Positions 24,851 to 33,368 of a DNA stretch of 64,000 nt are shown here, in pieces. The stretch covers positions 2,170,001 to 2,234,000 of the forward strand of contig JAWKHH010000001.1 in assembly GCA_041394945.1 (NCBI GenBank), in the 5' to 3' direction. Origin of the DNA: Bryobacteraceae bacterium. Its GTDB lineage: Bacteria; Acidobacteriota; Terriglobia; Bryobacterales; Bryobacteraceae. Position numbers and translations under genes: made by a program. The notes below the pieces were generated by a model. That model worked only from the letters and a program-made list of their open reading frames with translations, did no database searches and was not told the origin of the DNA. Every line of letters starts with the position of its first letter. Within the stretch, counting starts at the first letter, position 1.

Positions 24851-25419
24851 GACGCCGGCTCCGCCACCAGCCTCTTGGCGTCGCGGGCGATGGCGCCGAC
24901 GACATCCGGATCCGACGAGCCGTAGTAGCCGCGGATGCGGCCGGCTCCATCCACGAGCACGAATCGAGTGGCGTGGTTCAGGCTGGCATCGACATTGCTC
25001 AACTTGAAGGCATTGCGCGCCAGATCATGGAGGGCCGCCATTTCGCCGGTGAGGAACGTCCAGCGAGCCGGGTCCGCCCCGTAGCGCCGCGCGTACGCGG
25101 CCAGCGCGGGAGGCGTGTCGTTCACGGGGTCCACGGTGAAGGAAACGAACCGGACGCCGGCCTCGCCTTCCAAGCGATCCTGCACGCGCTTCATCTGCTG
25201 ACTCATGCGCGGGCACGGGCCCGTGCAGGTGGTGAAGATAAAGTCGGCCACCCAGACTTTTCCGGCCAGTTTGTCAGCGCTTCGGAACTCGCTGCCATCC
25301 TCGGCGGTGAGTGTGAACGCGGGAACGTCGTTGTAGACCTTCAGGGGCTCGGACGGACCGGAACAGGAGACGGCGAGAACCACCAGAAAAGCGGGCAGAA
25401 AGGCGGGCGCGAACCTCAT
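24847..25419 (-). CDS. SCO1/SenC-type copper chaperone lipoprotein
   Basis: ATG 25419 gives 190 aa with an N-terminal lipoprotein-like signal (FLVVLAVSCSGPSEP). The thioredoxin fold carries the copper-binding CxxxC in IFTTCTGPCPRM near residue 65, the VSFTVDPVND segment and the distal His in NHATRFVLVD near residue 149. SCO proteins deliver copper to the CuA site of cytochrome c oxidase or reduce its cysteines on the periplasmic side. Both flanking junctions overlap by 4 bases (with ctaB and DUF420), indicating a coupled assembly operon. Confidence 0.93.
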   Translation of the reverse strand: MRFAPAFLPAFLVVLAVSCSGPSEPLKVYNDVPAFTLTAEDGSEFRSADKLAGKVWVADFIFTTCTGPCPRMSQQMKRVQDRLEGEAGVRFVSFTVDPVNDTPPALAAYARRYGADPARWTFLTGEMAALHDLARNAFKLSNVDASLNHATRFVLVDGAGRIRGYYGSSDPDVVGAIARDAKRLVAEPAS

Positions 25420-26288
25420 GCGCGGTCGATCAGCATCAGCCCGTAAAGAACAGGCAGGTAGACCACCGACGCCATCAGAACGCCACGCGCGCGCAGCAGC
25501 GAACGGTCGCGCATGACGTGGAAGCCGGACGCGAGGAAGTAGATGCCCATCGCCGCGGCGCCGGCCAGATACAGGCGGCCCGTCATGCCAAGCCACGCCG
25601 GCATCAGGCTCACCGGAATCAGCAGCACGAGAAACAGCAGAATGCGCCGGGCAGTGGATTCGCCTTCCGGCTCCACCACCGGCAGCATCCGGATTCCGGC
25701 ACGGCCGTAGTCCTCGCGGTACATCCAGGCAATTGCGTAGAAATGCGGAAATTGCCAGACGAACAGGATCGCGTAGAGCACCCAGGCGGCGACCGTGAGT
25801 TCCCCGGCGGCGGCGGCGAAGCCGATCAGCGGCGGCATCGCGCCGGGAATCGCGCCGACCGTAGTCGAATGCGGGGACCGCTGCTTCAGCGGCGTGTATA
25901 GAAACAAGTACGTGGCCAGCGTGAACAGGCCGAGCCCGCCCGTGAGCGGGTTCACGAAGAAGGTGAGTTCCAGGTACCCGGCGATCGAGAGCAGGATCGA
26001 AAAGACGAGCGCCTGGCGGCGTGTGAGGCGGCCGGATGGAATCGGGCGCTGCCGGGTGCGCAGCATTCGCGAATCCGCCTGCGCCTCGTACCACTGATTC
26101 AACCCGGCGGTGCCGCTCGCGATGAGCCCGGTTCCGATGAGCGTGTGAATCAGCAAAATCACGGTCCAATCCGAGCCGGCGCCGAAGTAGTAGCCGATGG
26201 CGGTGCTCATCAGGATCAGCCACGTGATGCGCGGCTTGGTCAGTTCGATATAGGCGCGGTAAGCGCAGCAGGGAACGGCTGGAGTCAT
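25416..26288 (-). CDS. ctaB: Protoheme IX farnesyltransferase (heme O synthase)
   Basis: The 290-aa integral membrane UbiA-family protein transfers a farnesyl group to protoheme to make heme O. The first prenyl-diphosphate motif is NQWYEAQADSRMLRTRQRP near residue 65, and the second region is YREDYGRAGIRMLP. About eight or nine hydrophobic helices follow the family pattern. The ATG overlaps the ctaA stop (ATGA), and its own stop overlaps the sco start. With ctaA next door, the pair gives the full heme O to heme A route for aa3-type oxidases; the oxidase subunits are not in the window. Confidence 0.95.
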   Translation of the reverse strand: MTPAVPCCAYRAYIELTKPRITWLILMSTAIGYYFGAGSDWTVILLIHTLIGTGLIASGTAGLNQWYEAQADSRMLRTRQRPIPSGRLTRRQALVFSILLSIAGYLELTFFVNPLTGGLGLFTLATYLFLYTPLKQRSPHSTTVGAIPGAMPPLIGFAAAAGELTVAAWVLYAILFVWQFPHFYAIAWMYREDYGRAGIRMLPVVEPEGESTARRILLFLVLLIPVSLMPAWLGMTGRLYLAGAAAMGIYFLASGFHVMRDRSLLRARGVLMASVVYLPVLYGLMLIDRA

Positions 26289-27184
26289 CGCGCGAAACTC
26301 ATCTCCCGCGCCGGGGCGCTTTCCACCATCGGTTCGCGGCGCACATGCCGGAACACCAGAATCGCGGTCAGCACGCTGGCGGCCATCGTCGTCGCCCCCA
26401 GCGCGACGTGCGCCACCGTGAAACCCACCATGATCGGCATGGGCTGCGGGGCCGTCGCCGTCGCCACCCGGCTCATGTAAGCCGCCACGCCGAGAAAAAC
26501 CTGCGCCAGGGTGATCGCCACCAGCGCTGTCGCCACGGTACGCAGGGCGGGATGCTTCGGATATTCGGTGATCAGCACGATCGATACGGCCACCACCACC
26601 GCCGTCACCAGCGCCGCGCCACCTACGTGCCAGGCCAGCGGAAGCGCCTTGTGCCGGAACGCCGCCCCCAGCGCCACCTGGAGCAGCGCCACGCCGGGCA
26701 GAAGCAGAATGCGATTGCCGCGTGTGAACCAGCCGGACGGCTCAACTGTCATCGGCCCGCGCTTCCACGATGCGGAGGTAAACAGCGCCATCGCGCACGT
26801 CAGGGAGAAGAACAACTCGGCCAGGCAGGCGTGGGAGATGCTCACCGGCTTCGGCAGCATGTACAACACGGTAAGCCCGCCGAGCAATCCCTGAAAGCAG
26901 ACCGCCGCCAATGCCACAAAACCTAGACGCCGCATCCACGCCCGTTCTTCGGCGCGCCACATCCAAATCGCCAGAATGATCGTGAGAAACCCCACCGTGG
27001 TGGCGACCATCCGGTGGCCGTGCTCATAGAAAATGCCGCCCTTCATCTCCGGCATCACCTGCCCGTAGGAAAGCGGCCAATCCGGGACCGAAAGCCCTGC
27101 CTCCATGCTGGTGACGGACGCACCGGCCACCACCAGAAACAGGGTGCAAATGGCCAGCAGCAGGGTATAGCGATGGAGAACCAC
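26285..27184 (-). CDS. ctaA: Heme A synthase (COX15/CtaA family)
   Basis: The 299-aa protein starts at GTG 27184 with AGAAGG upstream. It has about eight membrane helices and the conserved heme-ligand histidines in FYEHGHRMVA, SISHACLAE, WHVGGAAL and FTVAHVALGA. It oxidises the C8 methyl of heme O to give heme A. A possible -10 (TACAAT, minus strand 27201-27196) lies close to the start with no convincing -35. It heads the coupled ctaA-ctaB-sco-DUF420 set, 60 bases downstream of the cupredoxin-like gene. Confidence 0.92.
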   Translation of the reverse strand: MVLHRYTLLLAICTLFLVVAGASVTSMEAGLSVPDWPLSYGQVMPEMKGGIFYEHGHRMVATTVGFLTIILAIWMWRAEERAWMRRLGFVALAAVCFQGLLGGLTVLYMLPKPVSISHACLAELFFSLTCAMALFTSASWKRGPMTVEPSGWFTRGNRILLLPGVALLQVALGAAFRHKALPLAWHVGGAALVTAVVVAVSIVLITEYPKHPALRTVATALVAITLAQVFLGVAAYMSRVATATAPQPMPIMVGFTVAHVALGATTMAASVLTAILVFRHVRREPMVESAPAREMSFAR

Positions 27185-27244
27185 GAGAACCTTCTATTGT
27201 ACTTGAGTGGCGGCCGGGGCGGGTTTCGCTCAGCCTGTTTGGGC

Positions 27245-28015
27245 TCAATCCTTGAAATCGAACGTGGCTGACGTTGTCCCGCCGGGCTCCACCTTCACGG
27301 TGGTCTCCTGCGCGGGGTATTTTTCATGCCAGGCAACGATCGTGTATTCGCCGGGCGGCAGCCCCTTCAGCGTGAACGTGCCGTCGTCGCCGGTCACCGC
27401 GTGAAACGGATTCTGCACCACGTTGATGTACACGCGCATCCAGGGATGGATGTTGCACTTCACGGGGATGCCGATCTCGGGCTTGGAAAAGCTCTTCAGC
27501 TTCGGCTCGCCCTTCGGCGGCTGCGATTCGTTCCACTCGGCGTTCACTCGCGGCAGCGGGTGAATGTTGTGGTTCGTCGGATCGTTATTCAGGAACTCGA
27601 CGTCCTGGTCCACCATCACGCCGATGACATGCGGCCGGTAGACGCAGCCAATCTGATCGATCGTCACCGGCTCGGCGGGCGGCGGCCACTTCATATCCGC
27701 CGGCAGCCCCGACTTCACGTACACGAATACGTTGCGAAGCGTGCCGTCCGGGTTCACCACCACCTCTTCGGAAAGGGGCGCCTTGTCGTGCTGGCGCGCG
27801 CACGCCGGAGTTGCATCCATGCTCACCGGACGCCGCGCCGGCGCTTTGCCGGAGAACGTTACTTTTCCGGTGATCGTCACCGCGGTGCCGGGCGGAATCT
27901 CCGGCGCCTTCACGGCTACCAGCGATTTCTCCTCCGTCGCGGGTGTGCCGCCGCCTCCCCCGCAGGAAAACATCAGGGTCGCTGCAGCCAAGCCAACCAG
28001 AACGCGAGAATGCAT
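27245..28015 (-). CDS. Cupredoxin-like lipoprotein with carboxypeptidase-regulatory-like C-terminus
   Basis: ATG 28015 gives 256 aa with a lipoprotein signal (MHSRVLVGLAAATLMFSCGGGGG). The middle has a plastocyanin-like arrangement: VGCVYRPHVIGV, NNDPTNHNIHPLPR and later KCNIHPWMRVYI, where His, Cys and His could bind copper. The end (DDGTFTLKGLPPGEYTIVAWHEKY) is a carboxypeptidase-regulatory-like beta sandwich. It lies immediately upstream of the heme A/copper assembly genes, so a role in periplasmic electron or copper transfer to the oxidase is plausible, but copper binding is inferred from motif spacing only. Confidence 0.75.
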   Translation of the reverse strand: MHSRVLVGLAAATLMFSCGGGGGTPATEEKSLVAVKAPEIPPGTAVTITGKVTFSGKAPARRPVSMDATPACARQHDKAPLSEEVVVNPDGTLRNVFVYVKSGLPADMKWPPPAEPVTIDQIGCVYRPHVIGVMVDQDVEFLNNDPTNHNIHPLPRVNAEWNESQPPKGEPKLKSFSKPEIGIPVKCNIHPWMRVYINVVQNPFHAVTGDDGTFTLKGLPPGEYTIVAWHEKYPAQETTVKVEPGGTTSATFDFKD

Positions 28016-28053
28016 AGGAAATATCAGGATATCAACACTGCTTCCACCACGGC

Positions 28054-28512
28054 CTACTCCACCTCCGCCCAAACGCTGAGCTGCACGCACGCGTTCAGCG
28101 GCATGTCCCGCACCCCGATCGCTGACCGCGTATGCAGGCCACGATCCCCGAAGACCGCGACGAACAGTTCGGAAGCCCCGTCGAGTACGCGGGGATGGCC
28201 GCGGAAGTTCTCGCCGCAATGAACGTTGCCCTCCAGGCGAACGATCCGCCGGACCTTCTCCAGATCGCCGGTGGCCGCGCGCAACTGCGCGATCGCATTC
28301 AGCCCGGCAACGCGCGCCGCGGCGTATCCCGCCTCAACGTCGATCTCCTCCCCGAGCCTGCCCGGATACCGCATCCGTCCGTTCTCCCATGGCAGTTGTC
28401 CTGACGTCACAACCAGGTTGCCGGTGCGCACCCAGGTTACGTACTGGCCCACCGCCTTGGGCGGCTCCGGCAGCTCGACTTGCATTTCTTTCAGTCTTTC
28501 TTCGACGGTCAT
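28054..28512 (-). CDS. RidA/YjgF-family protein
   Basis: The 152-aa protein has RidA-family phrases VTSGQLPWENG, AARVAGLNAIAQL, VRLEGNVHCGENF and TRSAIGVRDMPLNACV. The Arg in TRSAIGV corresponds to the residue that holds the substrate carboxylate in imine deaminases. RidA proteins hydrolyse reactive enamine/imine intermediates, though this longer subgroup is less well studied. It diverges from the MoaD/ThiS-like gene across only 55 bases, which contain a GCTAC-A-GTAGC inverted repeat (28554-28564). Confidence 0.88.
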   Translation of the reverse strand: MTVEERLKEMQVELPEPPKAVGQYVTWVRTGNLVVTSGQLPWENGRMRYPGRLGEEIDVEAGYAAARVAGLNAIAQLRAATGDLEKVRRIVRLEGNVHCGENFRGHPRVLDGASELFVAVFGDRGLHTRSAIGVRDMPLNACVQLSVWAEVE

Positions 28513-28567
28513 AACGGGATCAGGCTATCGCGGCGGCGACGCGCACGCAAGCTGCTACAGTAGCCTC

Positions 28568-28831
28568 GTGGCACGCGTGTTCATTCCCGTCCTGCTGCGC
28601 GAACTCACCGGCGGCGAAGCCGAAGCTGTGGTCGCGGGCGCAACCGTACGCGAACTCATCGCCACGCTCGAGGATCGCTATCCCGGCATCGCGGACCGGC
28701 TCACCGGAGACGGCCGGCTCCGGCCCAACCTCGCCGTCGCCATCGACGGGGAAGTGATGCCGCTCGGGCTGCGCGCTCCCGTGGAACCTTCGAGCGAAGT
28801 CCACTTCGTCGCCGCCATCAAGGGCGGGTAG
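28568..28831 (+). CDS. MoaD/ThiS-family ubiquitin-like sulfur carrier protein
   Basis: GTG 28568 gives an 87-aa protein ending AAIKGG. The C-terminal Gly-Gly is the site that is adenylated and thiocarboxylated in this family. The beta-grasp core reads VFIPVLLRELTGGEAEAVV through VREL and PSSEVHFVAAIKGG. Sulfur carriers of this type serve molybdopterin, thiamine, thiolated tRNA or cysteine synthesis. No moaE, moeB or thiamine gene is adjacent, so its pathway cannot be named. The 3' end overlaps the convergent glycosyltransferase gene by 14 bases. Confidence 0.82.
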   Translation: MARVFIPVLLRELTGGEAEAVVAGATVRELIATLEDRYPGIADRLTGDGRLRPNLAVAIDGEVMPLGLRAPVEPSSEVHFVAAIKGG

Positions 28832-30137
28832 AGTCGCCCCAAAGCTCGTCCAGCCGCTCGGCCAGCGTTTCGACGATGGTCATCTCCGGAGTGATGCCCA
28901 TGCGGGCGCACTCGATTCCAATCCGGTCCGCGACGCCAAGCACGGGCGACGCCTGCCGGATCTCGCGCGTGAACTCGAGAAACCTCGCGGCATAGCTTTC
29001 CCCGCGGAACTCGCTGCCGGCGAATTCCCGCGCGCGGGCGCCCGTCGCCTCCCGCTCTGCCCGGTTGCCGATCAGTCCCCGCAGCGCATCGGCCAGTTGG
29101 TCCACCGAATGCGGGTCGATTCGCCGCACGGCGTCGGCGGGGAGTTCCGCGTAGAACCCGATATCGGAAACTATCACCGGCTTGCCGTAGAGCATCTCCT
29201 CGATTGCCGAAGCCGATGCTCCTTCGATCACCGGGTAGCGCAGGTTCACGCAGATATCGGCAAGCTCGAGGATCGAATGCAGCGCGTCGTCCGACACTCG
29301 GCCGGCGAAGGTGACGTTCGAATCGATCCCCACCCGCCGCGCGTGGGTCTCGAGTTCCTGGCGATATGTGTCCGGACAAGGGCCCGCGATCACCAACTGG
29401 AACGCCGGCGCGGAAGTGCGAATGCGGCCAAGCGCCTCAATGGTCGCGTCGACGCGCTTGTTGGGATTGACGTGCCCGATGGTGACGACGAGCGTTTTGC
29501 CTTCCGGGATGCCCAACTGCTGGCGCGTCAGACGGCCCGGGTCTCCTTCGATGCGGTAGGGCAGAGGCAGGTGGATCACCGGAACCGCCCAAGCCTGCTC
29601 CACCCGGTCCCGGAAGAAGCGCGAGTGAGTGACCACGCCGCGCGCGCCCGCGATGGCGGGCTCGAACATTGGAAAATCCACAACCTCGTCGGTTTCCCAC
29701 ACGCGAGGACCGCGGGAAGAAACGCTCCGTTCGGCGGCGGCGCGGCCCGCGTCTCCGTACAGCCGCGTCATGACAGCCACGTAGCCGGCCTGATCGCGCG
29801 ACTTCTCGAGATAGTAGCCGGCGAAAAAATGATGCAGCACGTAGTCGTGCAGCACACACACGCCGGGCACGCGGCGCGACACCTCGAACAGGTCGCCATG
29901 GTAAGGAAGGTAGTTGCCGAAGTTGTAGACGGCGAAGTCGTATCCGGCGAGCGTCTGCTCGGTCACGTCGCGGTGCGAGGCGAACTTCCGAACCGGGACG
30001 GCGGTGGAATGAGTCTCGTCCTTGTCGAAGCAGAAGATCTCCACGTCGGCGCGCGAAGCCAGGCATTCGGCGACGTAGCGGCCGCTGCGGCCGATAGCGC
30101 TATTCGCCGAAAACGGAGTGAACCAGGCGATCTTCAC
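28818..30137 (-). CDS. GT4-type glycosyltransferase
   Basis: GTG 30137 (VKIAWFTPFSANSAIGRSG) gives 439 aa and overlaps the upstream stop as GTGA; longer frames would overlap the neighbour deeply. GT-B features are clear: N-terminal IGRSGRYVAECL, central VVTIGHVNPNKRVDATIEAL, and the C-terminal donor-site glutamates in EGASASAIEEMLYGKPVIVSD. GT4 enzymes retain the anomeric configuration and usually use UDP- or GDP-sugars. It is the last of six coupled genes of the polysaccharide operon. Sugar specificity unknown. Confidence 0.9.
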   Translation of the reverse strand: MKIAWFTPFSANSAIGRSGRYVAECLASRADVEIFCFDKDETHSTAVPVRKFASHRDVTEQTLAGYDFAVYNFGNYLPYHGDLFEVSRRVPGVCVLHDYVLHHFFAGYYLEKSRDQAGYVAVMTRLYGDAGRAAAERSVSSRGPRVWETDEVVDFPMFEPAIAGARGVVTHSRFFRDRVEQAWAVPVIHLPLPYRIEGDPGRLTRQQLGIPEGKTLVVTIGHVNPNKRVDATIEALGRIRTSAPAFQLVIAGPCPDTYRQELETHARRVGIDSNVTFAGRVSDDALHSILELADICVNLRYPVIEGASASAIEEMLYGKPVIVSDIGFYAELPADAVRRIDPHSVDQLADALRGLIGNRAEREATGARAREFAGSEFRGESYAARFLEFTREIRQASPVLGVADRIGIECARMGITPEMTIVETLAERLDELWGDSTRP

Positions 30138-31180
30138 GAGGCGGCGCCCGTGAGCGTCCGGATGACGTTGTCCCAGTTGATGCGAAGCGATTTCGCGAGT
30201 TCCTCGCCGGCCGCACCCATCCGTGTCGCGCGGCCTTTGTCGGAGTGAAGTTCGTCGAAGGCGGCGGCGAGCGCCTGTGGGTCGGGCTCGGCGATCAGCC
30301 CCGTTTCTCCCGGCCGGACGAGGGCTTCGATGCCGCCGGAATCGGAGCACGTGACCACCGCCTTGCGGGAGAGGCACGCTTCGAGCGTCACGTAGCCGTA
30401 GGAGTCTTCGTCGTAGGGGATGTAGGCGCACGCGAGCGAGCCGGAAAGAAACCCGATCTTCTCTTCGTCGCTGATGAACCGGTCAACGAACTCGACGCGA
30501 TCGGCCAGCCGGTGCTTGCGAATCTCGGCCTGGATCGCGGCCGCGTATTGCGGGCTTTCGCTCTTCCCCGCCACAATGAGCCGAACGGGCGTCCGGCAGT
30601 GCTTCATCGCTTGAACCAGCAGCAACTGGCGCTTCGCGCCGTTCACCCGGCCCAGCGCGACGATCGCATCGCCGGTCTCCCCGCCGCGGTAGACCGCATC
30701 GGACAGCAGCGGCGGCAGCAGCACCTCGGATTCGATGCCGTTGAACTTGCGGAGGCGGTCCCCGGTGACCTTCGAATTCGTGAAGATCCGCCGCGCCTCG
30801 GGAAGATAGGCGTTATCGGCGCGTACAATCGCATCGCGAACCGCGCGTCCTCCAGGCGTATCGGGAATCGACTGAAACTCGGTTCCCCAAAGATCGTAGG
30901 CCTGCCGGAACTGATGCAGCAGCCACAGCACCTTGTTCGGATGCGGAATGTAATAGGCGGGGAACTTGAACGCCACCGCGAGGTCTGTGTTCGGAAGCCG
31001 CAGCAGCCGAGCGGCGAGGATTTGTTCCAGAACGCTCGATGGCGGGTCCCACCGGAACGGAATTTTGATCACCGTGGATTCGTGGCCGTACTCGCGGAAT
31101 TTGCGGGCCAACGCATCCGCCAGGTACTCGGCGCCTCCGTAGAGGAACGGCACGCAGTTGTTCAATACGGCGATTCTCAT
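30134..31180 (-). CDS. GT4-like glycosyltransferase (paralogue of the next upstream gene)
   Basis: ATG 31180 (MRIAVLNNCVPFLYGGAEYL) gives 348 aa. Phrases AYDLWGTEFQSIPDTPGG, RDAIVRADNAYLPEARRIFTNS and ALGRVNGAKRQLLLV show a GT-B protein. The donor-site segment EDSYGYVTLEACLSRKAVV has the usual glutamate. It closely resembles the gene at 31177-32220 in order and wording, indicating a tandem duplication. Start and stop overlap both neighbours by 4 bases. Likely role: adding a sugar in surface-glycan assembly. Confidence 0.88.
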   Translation of the reverse strand: MRIAVLNNCVPFLYGGAEYLADALARKFREYGHESTVIKIPFRWDPPSSVLEQILAARLLRLPNTDLAVAFKFPAYYIPHPNKVLWLLHQFRQAYDLWGTEFQSIPDTPGGRAVRDAIVRADNAYLPEARRIFTNSKVTGDRLRKFNGIESEVLLPPLLSDAVYRGGETGDAIVALGRVNGAKRQLLLVQAMKHCRTPVRLIVAGKSESPQYAAAIQAEIRKHRLADRVEFVDRFISDEEKIGFLSGSLACAYIPYDEDSYGYVTLEACLSRKAVVTCSDSGGIEALVRPGETGLIAEPDPQALAAAFDELHSDKGRATRMGAAGEELAKSLRINWDNVIRTLTGAAS

Positions 31181-32220
31181 CCGAGCAGCCGCTCCACGGT
31201 GCGGTCCCAATCGATGCCGAGTTCGCGCATCCGTTCGACGCCGGCCTTGCCCATGCGCTCGGCCAACGGGCGATCGAGATACAGGCGGTCCATCACTTCG
31301 CCGATCTGCTCGGGGTCAGGCGGGGTCACGAAGCCGTTCCGCCCGTCTTCGATCAGCTCGAGCGTGCCGCCGGAATCGCCCGTCGTCAGGACGCACTTGC
31401 CCGAAGCGTGCGCCTCGAGCGACGGGTAGCCGTAGGAGTCTTCGTCGAATGGAAAATAGATCGCGCCCAGACACTCGGCGAACAACTGCACCTTCTCATC
31501 GTCGGGAACCCAGCGCGACAGCAGCGTAACCCGATCTTCCACCCCGCACTTGCCGGCGAGCGCGCGCAAGTCTTCGAGATAGGCGCCCGCGTCGGGATCG
31601 GCCGGCCCGGCGATCACCAGCCGCACTGGCGTCCGCGTGTGTTTCAGCGACTCGATCGCCAGCCACTGCCGCTTGTGATGCGCGATGCGGCAAAACAGCA
31701 GCAGGTAGTCCCCATGGGCGCCGGAGCGAAACGCGTGCGGTTCGGGCAGCGGCGGATACAGCACTTCGGCCTCCATAGAATTGAACTTGCCCAGGCGGTC
31801 CTGCACCACCCGCGAGTTCGAAAAGACACGGCTGCACTCGCCGAGGCCGAGATTGTCCGCCCGAACGATCGCGTCGCGCGTCGCCACGCCTTCCGGACTG
31901 TTCGGCAGCGTCTGGTACCGCGTCCCCCAGAGATCGTACGCGCCCCGGTAGTGATGGATGAACCACGAAACCTTGTTCCGATGGCGCAGCAGATGGCTCG
32001 GCGTGCGTACCGTGATCAGCCGGTCGCCATGCTGGCTGAGGTCCATCAAGCGAAACGCCATCAGCTGCTCGAGCATCGCCGCAGGCTCTTCGGAAACCGG
32101 CAGTAGAATCGTGTCCACCGTGTGGCCGCGCGCCTCGAGCGCCTGCCGCAGCCATTCGACAAAGTAAGTGGCGCCTCCGCGAACGAACACGCTCGTGGAA
32201 CTGGCCAGGATGACCTTCAT
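31177..32220 (-). CDS. GT4-like glycosyltransferase (tandem paralogue)
   Basis: ATG 32220 (MKVILASSTSVFVRGGATYF) gives 347 aa. Shared landmarks with the next gene are GAYDLWGTRYQTLPNSPEG, RDAIVRADNLGLGECSRVFSNS, LLFCRIAHHKRQWLAIESL and EDSYGYPSLEAHASGKCVLTT. The last contains the GT4 donor-site glutamate. It overlaps the upstream DegT gene stop by 4 bases. The two duplicates may add successive sugars or act on different acceptors; the sequence does not show which. Confidence 0.88.
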   Translation of the reverse strand: MKVILASSTSVFVRGGATYFVEWLRQALEARGHTVDTILLPVSEEPAAMLEQLMAFRLMDLSQHGDRLITVRTPSHLLRHRNKVSWFIHHYRGAYDLWGTRYQTLPNSPEGVATRDAIVRADNLGLGECSRVFSNSRVVQDRLGKFNSMEAEVLYPPLPEPHAFRSGAHGDYLLLFCRIAHHKRQWLAIESLKHTRTPVRLVIAGPADPDAGAYLEDLRALAGKCGVEDRVTLLSRWVPDDEKVQLFAECLGAIYFPFDEDSYGYPSLEAHASGKCVLTTGDSGGTLELIEDGRNGFVTPPDPEQIGEVMDRLYLDRPLAERMGKAGVERMRELGIDWDRTVERLLG

Positions 32221-33368
32221 GCGCCGGCGGTCAACGCCTTGCCCGCCAGATGATGATCCAGCCGCGAGGCGATGTATTCGATATCTTCCGGCTCGAGCAC
32301 GCCATGCATCGGCAGGCTCACCCCGCCCGCGCCGATCTCGTCGGCGACCGGATACGGCCCGCGGCATCCGGCGTATGGCGGCTGATACGGGGGCATGGTG
32401 TGCAGCGGAATGAACACGGGCCGCGTTTCGATGCCGTCGGCGTCGAGGCCCTGCATCAAGGCATCCCGCTCGGCCGCGCCCCCGTGCCGGAGACGCACCG
32501 AGTATGACCAGAACGAATGCTTCACCCCGCCGGCGGCGTGGGGCAGAAACAGCCGGTCTTCCAGAGGCTGCAACGCCTGCGAATACTCACGGGCGATCCC
32601 GGCGCGCCGCTCCAGGTGATGCTCGATCCGCTCGAGTTGCGCCAGCCCGATCGCCGCCTCAATGTTCGTCATCCGGTAGTTGTAGCCGACGATCGGGAAC
32701 CAGTAGCGCCGTTGCGGATCCATCCCCTGCCCGCGCAGCAGCCGAATCCGCGCCGCCAGCGCTTCGTCGGCCGTGGTAACCATGCCGCCCTCGCCGGTGG
32801 TGATGATCTTGTTGCCGTAGAAGCTGAACGTCGCCACGTCGCCGAGCGACCCCGCCGGGCGGCCTTTGTAGCTCGCGCCGTGCGCCTCGGCGGCGTCCTC
32901 GATCACGAAGAGATTGTGCCGCCGGGCGATCGCGAGAATCGGGTCCATATCGGCCGGATGGCCGTAGAGGTGAACCACGACGATCGCCTTGGTCCGCGGT
33001 GTAATCGCGGCCTCCAGCCGCTCCGGATCGAGGTTCCACGTCAACGGCTCGGAGTCCACCAGCACCGGCGTCGCGTTGCAGTAGCGGACCGCGTTCGCCG
33101 ACGCGATGTAGGTGAGCGTCGGAACAAGCACCTCGTCGCCCTCGCCCACGCCGAGCCCCATCAGCGCCAGGTGCAGCGCTGTCGTGCCGTTGTTGCAGGC
33201 CACGGCGTGGGGCACCCCGCAGAACGCCGCGAACTCTTCCTCGAACCGGCCGATGTAGTTCCCAACCGACGAAATCCAAGACGTATCGATGCAATCCAGA
33301 ACATACTCGCGCTCCCGCCCGTCGAGGACAGGATGAGCGACCGGGATCCGCTTACGGGACATTCGCAC
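32217..33368 (-). CDS. DegT/DnrJ/EryC1-family PLP-dependent sugar aminotransferase
   Basis: The 383-aa protein starts at GTG 33368, 6 bases after GGAG; ATG 33362 is the alternative. PLP-binding features are NNGTTALHLAL, VIEDAAEAHGA (Asp to pyridine N) and FSFYGNKIITTGEGGM, with the Schiff-base Lys in GNK. The wording is close to perosamine synthase/PglE-type enzymes, which put a 4-amino group on a 4-keto-6-deoxy nucleotide sugar. The following NeuD/PglD-like acetyltransferase gene would then N-acetylate that amine. The 4,6-dehydratase needed first is not in the window. Confidence 0.93.
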   Translation of the reverse strand: MRMSRKRIPVAHPVLDGREREYVLDCIDTSWISSVGNYIGRFEEEFAAFCGVPHAVACNNGTTALHLALMGLGVGEGDEVLVPTLTYIASANAVRYCNATPVLVDSEPLTWNLDPERLEAAITPRTKAIVVVHLYGHPADMDPILAIARRHNLFVIEDAAEAHGASYKGRPAGSLGDVATFSFYGNKIITTGEGGMVTTADEALAARIRLLRGQGMDPQRRYWFPIVGYNYRMTNIEAAIGLAQLERIEHHLERRAGIAREYSQALQPLEDRLFLPHAAGGVKHSFWSYSVRLRHGGAAERDALMQGLDADGIETRPVFIPLHTMPPYQPPYAGCRGPYPVADEIGAGGVSLPMHGVLEPEDIEYIASRLDHHLAGKALTAGA

